Positions 57,823-64,000 of a stretch of DNA of 64,000 nt are shown one piece after another (within the stretch, counting starts at the first letter, position 1; each line of letters begins with the position of its first letter). The notes beneath the pieces are model-generated. The model had not been told where the DNA came from. It searched no databases and saw only the letters and a list, made by a program, of their open reading frames with translations. The stretch spans positions 3,658,001 to 3,722,000 of the forward strand of contig CM121341.1 of the NCBI GenBank assembly GCA_051530055.1. Reading direction: 5' to 3'. This DNA is from Neoechinorhynchus agilis (taxonomy: Eukaryota > Acanthocephala). The position numbers and the translations under genes were made by a program.

Positions 57823-58917
57823 ATGGCGACAAAGCGTGCAGAACGTAAAGCGGCAGCTTTGGCACAACAAGAAGCAGCAACGCCTGTGCTTGAGACGAGT
57901 GCTCCATTGTCAGAGCAGCGACTTGATCAGGACATTTCGGTATGTGGTCCGATTCCAATTAGTCGTCTATCATCGATTCCACAATCGGGCATAAGCAGTG
58001 CAGACGTTCGTAAATTAGAGGATGCCGGATTCCATACGATAGAGTCTGTAGCGTTTACGCCTAAGAAATGTCTGATACAAATAAAAGGAATAAGCGAAGT
58101 GAAGGCAGACAAGATCTTGTCAGAAGCTCAAAAACTGATTCCGATGGGTTTTACTACAGCTAGCGAGATTCATAAAAAGCGTGCTGATATGATTCAGTTG
58201 ACGACTGGTTGTAAGGATTTGGATAAACTTTTAGGCGGTGGGATAGAGACTGGATCTCTTACTGAGATATTCGGAGAGTTTCGTACTGGGAAGACTCAAT
58301 TGTGCCATATGTTGGCAGTGACTTGTCAATTACCGATCGATATGGGCGGTGGAGAAGGAAAGGCGATTTATATTGATACCGAGAACACGTTTCGTCCTGA
58401 GAGATTACTTGCTATTGCAGATAAGTTTAATCTATGTGGTCCGGATGTATTAGATAATGTGGCTGTTGCTAGAGCTTATAATACAGATCATCAACAACAA
58501 CTCCTTCTTCAGGCTTCAGCGATGATGTGCGAATCGAGATACGCTTTATTAGTCGTCGATAGCTCTACTGCTCTATATAGAACTGATTTCTCAGGTCGAG
58601 GAGAATTGAGTGCAAGGCAAATGCATTTGGCTCGGTTTCTTCGGGCTCTGATGAGACTTGCGGACGAATTCGGAGTTGCTGTCGTTATAACGAATCAAGT
58701 TGTTAGTCAAGTGGACGGTGCGGCCAGTATGTTCTGTGGAGATTCCAAGAAACCGATCGGTGGAAATATCATGGCTCATGCTTCAACTACGAGACTTTAC
58801 TTGAGAAAAGGAAGAGGAGAAAATAGAATTTGTAAGATCTATGACAGTCCATGTTTGCCTGAAGCAGAAGCAATGTTTGCTATTGGTTCAGACGGAATAC
58901 AAGACGTCAGCGATTGA
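57823..58917 (+). CDS. RAD51: RAD51 recombinase, intronless
   Basis: Strand-exchange ATPase that forms filaments on single-stranded DNA in homologous recombination. A single open frame of 364 residues (human 339), with an N-terminal Ala/Gln/Glu-rich extension of about 20 residues. The helix-hairpin-helix region includes [23 protein letters not shown] and [12 protein letters not shown]. The linker [19 protein letters not shown] precedes Walker A GEFRTGKT (151-158), which matches the RAD51/DMC1 signature. Walker B is LLVVDS (242-247), followed by [19 protein letters not shown] and [13 protein letters not shown]. The C-terminal part [20 protein letters not shown] with [13 protein letters not shown] matches RAD51 more than DMC1. 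Lack of introns contrasts with all other host genes here; a retrocopy is possible, but the frame is intact. The base pair before the ATG is AG after a T-run, acceptor-like. Confidence 0.95.
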   Translation: MATKRAERKAAALAQQEAATPVLETSAPLSEQRLDQDISVCGPIPISRLSSIPQSGISSADVRKLEDAGFHTIESVAFTPKKCLIQIKGISEVKADKILSEAQKLIPMGFTTASEIHKKRADMIQLTTGCKDLDKLLGGGIETGSLTEIFGEFRTGKTQLCHMLAVTCQLPIDMGGGEGKAIYIDTENTFRPERLLAIADKFNLCGPDVLDNVAVARAYNTDHQQQLLLQASAMMCESRYALLVVDSSTALYRTDFSGRGELSARQMHLARFLRALMRLADEFGVAVVITNQVVSQVDGAASMFCGDSKKPIGGNIMAHASTTRLYLRKGRGENRICKIYDSPCLPEAEAMFAIGSDGIQDVSD

Positions 58918-59279
58918 AAATCGAACTTTTCACATCGAGAATGTTTTAGGTTATGTTTCTTTTATTCGAACGTTACGTTTTTCAATAATACACATTAAAA
59001 TAACATTTTTGATCGCGTTTTAAAAAAATCCGTCATTAAAATGAAGATTGAATTCATTGACGATAAAAAGTCAGGAAAGGGAAGAGAATCGCCGAATCAA
59101 AAACCTGCAAAGTTTATTACACGTTTATTTGTTAATTAACAGAGAAAAGGACTCATGTAACTCCAATTCGCTGCAGGGGTCCTCATGAACACTCGCATTT
59201 GCAGGATATTGATTTCGGACTTGGTTGGTGAAATTGTTTTTAGTCTGTTAGTTTATTTTGATTTATTTGATTTTGGTTG
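58918..59279. other. RAD51 3' flank
   Basis: AT-rich; no further gene seen. Confidence 0.35.
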
Positions 59280-60000
59280 GTTAATTTGTAGTTGTTGTTT
59301 TCCGCTCTTTCCCCCAAATCAATTCGCATTTGAACGATTGAGCGGCTGAACAGAAAAAGCGAAGGTAGAGATTTTTGCGAGGAACTGGAGGATGGAAAAT
59401 GTCGGGGCGACGCGAGTGTTGTAAGTGTGAGTAAAAGGAGAAATCAGAGGTTGAAATTGAATCGGAAGAGAATGAAGGCACTTTGAGTGCTTTTAAAAGA
59501 TTAGAAAAAGGTGTTTTTCTGGGAGCAGATTAGAACGCACCTCTTGTGAAATGTATTAAGTTTTTTGAATAGTTTACAAGAAAGATTGCAGAATGTTGGA
59601 TATGCGCGTAGGCGAGCGTTGGTTGGATGGCGATGTTATAAAAGTACTTGAGGTCTTTGGATGATAATCCAAGGAATCGGGACGTTTAAGAAGATAGAAT
59701 TTAATAGACCCTTCGAGCAACAAGTTGATGTGTGTTTGTCCTACTTTAGATTTTCCTGAAAATGAAGACCAAGGATACGAACAGGGGAGCCATGGTTGGT
59801 AGGAAAAGGAAAAAGTGCTTGATCGAAAGGGTGATTTGAGCTCGAGGGTAAGATTTCGAAGCATTTGGTTAAGGGTAAGACATTTAGAGGAGCAAAATGC
59901 TTGAACGTGAAAAATCTCGTTAGAAGTAAGTGCATGCGTAATGATTGTGAGATCTTCAGCATAAAAAGAAGTATTTAGAACGCTTTCGTCGGCGATACTT
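59280..60000 (-). mobile_element. Fragment of a second LINE type (RT)
   Basis: Read on minus: SIADESVLNTSFYAEDLTII, then FCSSKCLTLNQML and, one frame over, RILGLHFQENLK followed by QTHINLLLEGSIKFYLLKR. This resembles the FYADDL active-site motif and the following lattice of R1/Jockey- or Ingi-like reverse transcriptases (ADD altered to AED), and differs from the YLDD LINE elsewhere in the window. Frames alternate, so it is decayed. Confidence 0.5.
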
Positions 60001-60059
60001 TTTAAATCACTAATTTGAATTCCCTGTGTTAGAATGTAAAACCTGCATGTATTTGATTC

Positions 60060-60273
60060 AATTTCAATTAGCGATATACACCCAGAAATAGATTTATATT
60101 GGAAATTTTCGGCCTTTTCGTTGGCTTTCTTCAGTCAACGCTGAAGTGACAAACTTGCGAAACAATCTGACTGAAGAAGGCCAAAGAAAAGACCGAAAAT
60201 TTTCAATATAAATCTATTTCTGAGTGAATATCGCTAATTGAAATTGAAACAATAATGATCAATTTCTTTACAA
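60060..60273. mobile_element. Fold-back insertion with 13 bp target-site duplication
   Basis: ATGTATTTGATTC is present at 60047-60059 and 60274-60286. The two ~80 bp arms (about 60060-60136 and 60168-60247) are inverted copies about 90% alike around a ~30 bp spacer. Each arm carries CTGAAGAA..CC..CCGAAAAT, the same kind of tail motif as in the PAR-3 and 53.2 kb elements. No coding capacity: a non-autonomous derivative. Confidence 0.7.
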
Positions 60274-60379
60274 TGTATTTGATTCTCGCGTCTAAATTTT
60301 TTTTTCATTTTTAAAAACTTCATGAATCAATCTTCATCTCTCGACAATTAACACACTCACCACCTCCCGCCGAATTCCA

Positions 60380-61850
60380 GCTTTTGTCCTTCCTCGACCG
60401 TCGCCATCACGCTGGCAGCATTGCCCCGTTGTACTGCCAGCGAGATATTTTGTCGAAGGAATACACCTGCTCTTTAGTCTCCGGTTGCCTCTCTCAATTT
60501 CTTCGAGAGATCCTGGAGCAGAGAGAGTGCCGAGCTGCCGAGCGCTCCATACGTCTCTACCCCAAAGGGGACAAAATAGTGAGCCATGTTGCTGTGCGAA
60601 CCTTGTACAATAATTTGGGGATGAAGAGCGCGTTCTTTATGAGAAACAAGGCTTCATGAGCTGAGAGAGCGCTCACCCTATCGCACAGCAACGAAAGTTT
60701 CGGTACGATATGACGGATCTCATCTTCCACATTTGAATCGAAGACGCAACTGCCCAGGAGGCTGAGTTGTTCCCGAGTCACGAGTTTCAGGCCTGGAGCT
60801 ACGGCCTCGAACCCAGCCATTAGTTCTTTGACTTTGGTGGCGTCTCCAATATTCAGTACAAGGAGCTCACATTTTCCAGCATTGAGATCAATGCCCATCT
60901 TCGAGGTCTCCCTAATCAGCGTCTCCAAATCGCGCAGTACAACGGAGGGATCACCTCCGAGCGTAGCGTCATCCAAGTACCAAGCATTGAAGCTGGAATG
61001 GAGAGAATGCGCTATTGGATTTACTGTTAGGGAGAATGCGATTGGACCGAGGGGATCTCCTTGCTGCACTCCTCCTTTGGACCAAATGAGGTGGTCTTCG
61101 AAAAGCAAAGGAATCGCCGTCCCGTAGGCATTGAGAAAATACTGGAAGGCTTCTGGTGCGTGATCCATAACTGCGCAAAACATGCTTTCTCTATTAAGAG
61201 AGTTAAAAGCGTTCCGAAAATCACACTTAAGAATCACGCAGGGCTCTGAGCTTCTCGTAGCAAAGTTTCGGAGCGAGTGGACAATAGCTTCCGCCCCGCA
61301 GGATGTGCAGCAGCCCAGTTAGACTGGGTGAAGTTGTTGCCCGGTTTTCTCTGTGATATGTTTACAGGGAATTTTTCCTGCGAGTCGGCGTATCGTCGAA
61401 GATACGGCGATTGGACGGATCCCACCTTCTTTTTTTGTGAGCGCACACAATGAGGCTGCGAAAAATAGGTCCTTTGCAACGGGGTTCAGGTCCACTCCAG
61501 TCAGGCGGTCGACTATTCGAGAAAGCGCACTTCCTTGAGCGAGAGCTGCTTCACCAGCTGTAAAGGACATCATGTCCTTTGGGTGATGAGGCCTTAGTCC
61601 GTCAAGCCCGTGACCCGAACCATTTGCAAAAGATGAGATGGCCTTTTGTAACTCTGAAATTTGAGTGGGCGTCCTGTCTTGTATGGGAGGAGATGAAATT
61701 TCAAAACTTTCGCTACTACGTGGGTGCTTCGACCGGAGTATTTGTAGCGTCTCGCTGTCTCCTTTTGTGAAACTGTCGGAGGATGACAATAACCTGGCAT
61801 CGTTGACGGCGGTGAGCGATTTCAATAAAATAACCCATCCGCAAGTTTCA
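60380..61850 (-). mobile_element. Broken LINE copy (copy 3)
   Basis: Minus strand: pre-RT segment and fingers at 61319-61825 (FANGSGHGLDGLRPHHPKDM, ALTKKEGGIRPIAV). The RT core at 60557-61237 has CDFRNAFNSLNRESM, KGGVQQGDPLGPIAFSL, AWYLDDATLGG and SLLGSCVFDSN. The C-terminal end at 60384-60560 has VPFGVETYGALG-like and ISLAVQRGNAASVMATVEE. The RT runs almost straight into the C-terminal end (after LLYKVRTATW), so an internal deletion removed the segment present in copy 1. The split between 61237 and 61319 marks another break. Confidence 0.82.
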
Positions 61851-62310
61851 ACATGATGTCGTTAGCGTAAGATTTCCGTCAAGTTCCTGTTTTATCTGTA
61901 GAGAGAAAAGGTGGTTTTTGACAGCATAAAGCGTGACTAGTGAATTTATCTTCATTGCTGGTTTACTGGCAATGTAGGTCTATCGAGAAGTTTCAAGATG
62001 AATATTTTTTGACCATACACGGCGCTGAATTATGGGCACACAGCCAATTGATTTCGATCAGGAAAGCGCTGGTCTTCGCTCAGTGCGCATGACGATGCAT
62101 CCAAGGAAACTCACTGATGAGTCCCGCATCCTCGAGAGGTATTTGAGAATCCTGAGAATGTACAAACTCATAACTGTACGTTCATGGGCATTGAGCGAAG
62201 ACCAGCGCTTCCGTTAAAATTAAGCTCGAATTTACCAAGAAGATTACCCAGAGATCAAAGAAGAGCATCAATATAAATCTCGACCGATTGGAAGACTGGT
62301 TTCAGCCAAA
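61851..62310. other. Spacer between head-to-head LINE copies, with a hairpin
   Basis: Contains an inverted repeat: 62063-62094 and 62182-62212 (shared GCGCTGGTCTTCGCTCA and its complement) around an 87 bp loop. No gene seen. Confidence 0.6.
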
Positions 62311-63340
62311 TTGAGCGTTGGGGATATTCGTGGAGCGGTGCGCATTCCGTCGTCTGAAGAATCTTTCTGTCATGACATCCCTGAAACTCTAATTTTATTA
62401 CAAGAGAGACATCCGCGCTCGGAAGGAAATATCGCCTTGCCTTTTAACTCAACAACTCCGCCGGATACGAATACTTTGTCCTCTATTGATGAGATGAAAC
62501 GGAGCGTTTCCTCCTTTTCTAACGGATCCGGGCATGATTTAGATGGTCTGCGTCCTCAACACCTAAAGGACTTGATGTCCTTTACAGCCAGAACTGGAGC
62601 TATCTCTCTCGAAAATTCACTTATCAAACTTATCGATCGATTCACAATGGGCGGTCACAGTAAAGTTTGTCAGCAGCTCTTTTTCTCAGCTTCCTTGCTT
62701 TATCAAAAAATGATGGAGGTGTTCGACCCATTGCAATAGGCTGTGCACTTCGTAGACTTGCCGCTAAAGTTCTATGTAAACGAATCACAGACAAGGTAGG
62801 CGCACAACTTCGACTTGTACAACTTGGTTGCTGTACCTCGTGTGGTGCCGAGGCGATCGTTCATGCTCTTCGTAATTATATTGAAAATTCGACCTCGCCA
62901 AGTGTTGTGCTTAAACTCGACTTCAAAAACGCGTTCAACTCATTGAATCGACGTGCCCTCCTAAATAGGGTGATCGAAAACGTACCGGAAATTTTCCCGT
63001 ACTTTCAAACAGCTTACGGCTCAAAGACGCCTCTAATATATGAGAATAATATAATATGGTCGGAGTCCGGAGTTCAACAAAGAGACCCCCTGGGCCCTAT
63101 CGGTTTCTCAGTCGCAGTTAGTCACGTTGCTAAATCTTTAAAGTCTAAATTCAATGCTTGGTATCTTGACGACGCAACTTTAGGAGACTTTCCAGCAATA
63201 GTTCTGGACGATTTTAAAATACTCGTAGAAAAAACCAAAAACTGGGGTTGCAACTAAATTACGTAAAGTGCCAAATTCTGCTGCAAAACATGAAGGGAAA
63301 AACGAGTCAATTATATTGGATGAGTTTTCATCGGTTGCAC
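62311..63340 (+). mobile_element. Broken LINE copy (copy 4)
   Basis: Plus strand: 62311-62739 reads LSSIDEMKRSVSSFSNGSGH and DLDGLRPQHLKDLMSFTA. After a frame change, 62690-63257 reads LSKNDGGVRPIAIGCALRRL, KLDFKNAFNSLNRRALLNRV, SESGVQQRDPLGPIGFSVAV and FNAWYLDDATLGDFPAIVLD, then a further break and DEFSSVAPGIRQTL. GVQQRDPLGP has R in place of the usual G. At least two frame breaks; not functional. Confidence 0.82.
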
Positions 63341-64000
63341 CAGGAATCCGCCAGACCTTAATTATCTCATTGGCAGAATGATCCACTCTACGGCGTTGGA
63401 TGGGCAAGAATTCTGGATGTACTGGTGTGTTCGAAGAGAAAACAGAATGTTCCCTGCATAACTCCGACACCACTTTGGAGAGTCCAGCATCTTTAATCCA
63501 GGCGCCAGCCGCCTCTTCCAAGGGACGAAACTTTTCTTGGCTGCAATTCGCCACCATTGGGAGCAGTAGGGAGCCAAGGTACTAATCCAACGGAAATCAC
63601 AAGCCAGCTGAAATCGAGTCCGGCATGGCCAATAAAGAGAAGACCAAAACTGAGCTGCCGTCTCATTACCCTCGGAACGAGCCACGAAAAGTTGTTTCCC
63701 ATATAATTTCAGAAGACAGGGTTTAGTCGTTGCGAAATTGGACTTAGAGACGATTGTCAGGAACGCGTAACTTGCTTCCGCCAGGTGATCGTTTATTTCG
63801 TAATGAAATAATGATTGCCCGCTTTTTAGAAATATCATAGTAGCCAAATTAAAGAATTGAATATAATGCGCATCTAATTTGAATTTCCTGCTCAGTAGGG
63901 TGTTTTTAGATAGGTTCCATAGAATCGCATCATTCCCACAAATCTTGAAAAAAGAGCTTTGTGAGGAAACTACTGGCCTCAGATGCAAGCCTTTCTTTGC
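63341..64000. other. Right edge, origin unclear
   Basis: A 208-codon minus frame (63362-63988) and a 61-codon plus frame are open, but neither shows a family pattern I can trust. By position it could be decayed downstream LINE copy 4 sequence. Confidence 0.3.

Noticed and set aside
53463-57870. Repeated minus-strand frames with HSSVLKFCLQQSQ in the RAD51 array
   Set aside because: Shadow frames of the satellite unit, interrupted in every copy.
62120-62145. CTGATGAGTCCC resembling a hammerhead ribozyme core
   Set aside because: No GAAA strand follows the expected stem II, and flanking arms do not fit any hammerhead permutation.
63362-63988. 208-codon minus-strand frame at the right edge
   Set aside because: No family pattern, no splice or start evidence, and it lies in probable LINE debris.

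Overview
The window looks like nuclear DNA of a small invertebrate animal with compact genes. Wherever a reading frame can be followed across splice sites, the introns are mostly 36-60 bp, GT-AG, and phase-consistent. The recognisable genes are animal genes: a PAR-3 polarity scaffold, a CELF/Bruno RNA-binding protein, a TBK1/IKK-epsilon kinase, a mitochondrial release-factor homologue (MTRFR), DNA polymerase alpha subunit B (POLA2), RAD51 and a P-glycoprotein-like ABC transporter. I cannot name the phylum from sequence alone. No tRNA, rRNA, CRISPR array or bacterial operon was seen.

Layout. 0.3-2.3 kb (+): two unrecognised genes. 2.3-5.6 kb (-): MTRFR, then a short PAR-3 whose second intron carries a retroelement-like insertion with target-site duplications. 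6.6-9.96 kb: tandem array with ~184 and ~142 bp units. 10.3-14.2 kb (+): an ABCB-type transporter with both ATP sites degenerate. 14.8-18.4 kb (-): TBK1 plus an unresolved coding stretch. 18.9-25.8 kb (-): CELF, whose 4.9 kb third intron holds two further arrays (~188 bp and ~100-128 bp units). 26.5-33.05 kb: diverged duplications, a WD40 gene fragment and several broken copies of one LINE family. 33.2-45.53 kb: a 12.3 kb satellite (150 and 109 bp units) ending 18 bp before the POLA2 start codon. 45.55-48.3 kb (+): POLA2. 48.45-52.95 kb: ~329 bp tandem array running into a retroelement tail. 53.5-57.8 kb: array of 226 and 200 bp units ending about 21 bp before the RAD51 start codon. 57.8-58.9 kb (+): intronless RAD51. 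59.3-64 kb: LINE remnants of two kinds, including a head-to-head pair, and a fold-back insertion.

How it fits together. Ordinary housekeeping and signalling genes lie like islands among at least six unrelated tandem arrays. Three arrays mix a long unit with a deletion variant; in two the deletion ends share 4 bp. The two arrays that touch replication/repair genes (POLA2, RAD51) share the 9-mer CGCGAAAAT, close to an E2F-type site, so regulation of S-phase genes by repeats is a testable idea. The second strong oddity is the ABC transporter: more than 1,290 codons remain open, yet nearly every catalytic residue of both nucleotide-binding domains is replaced.
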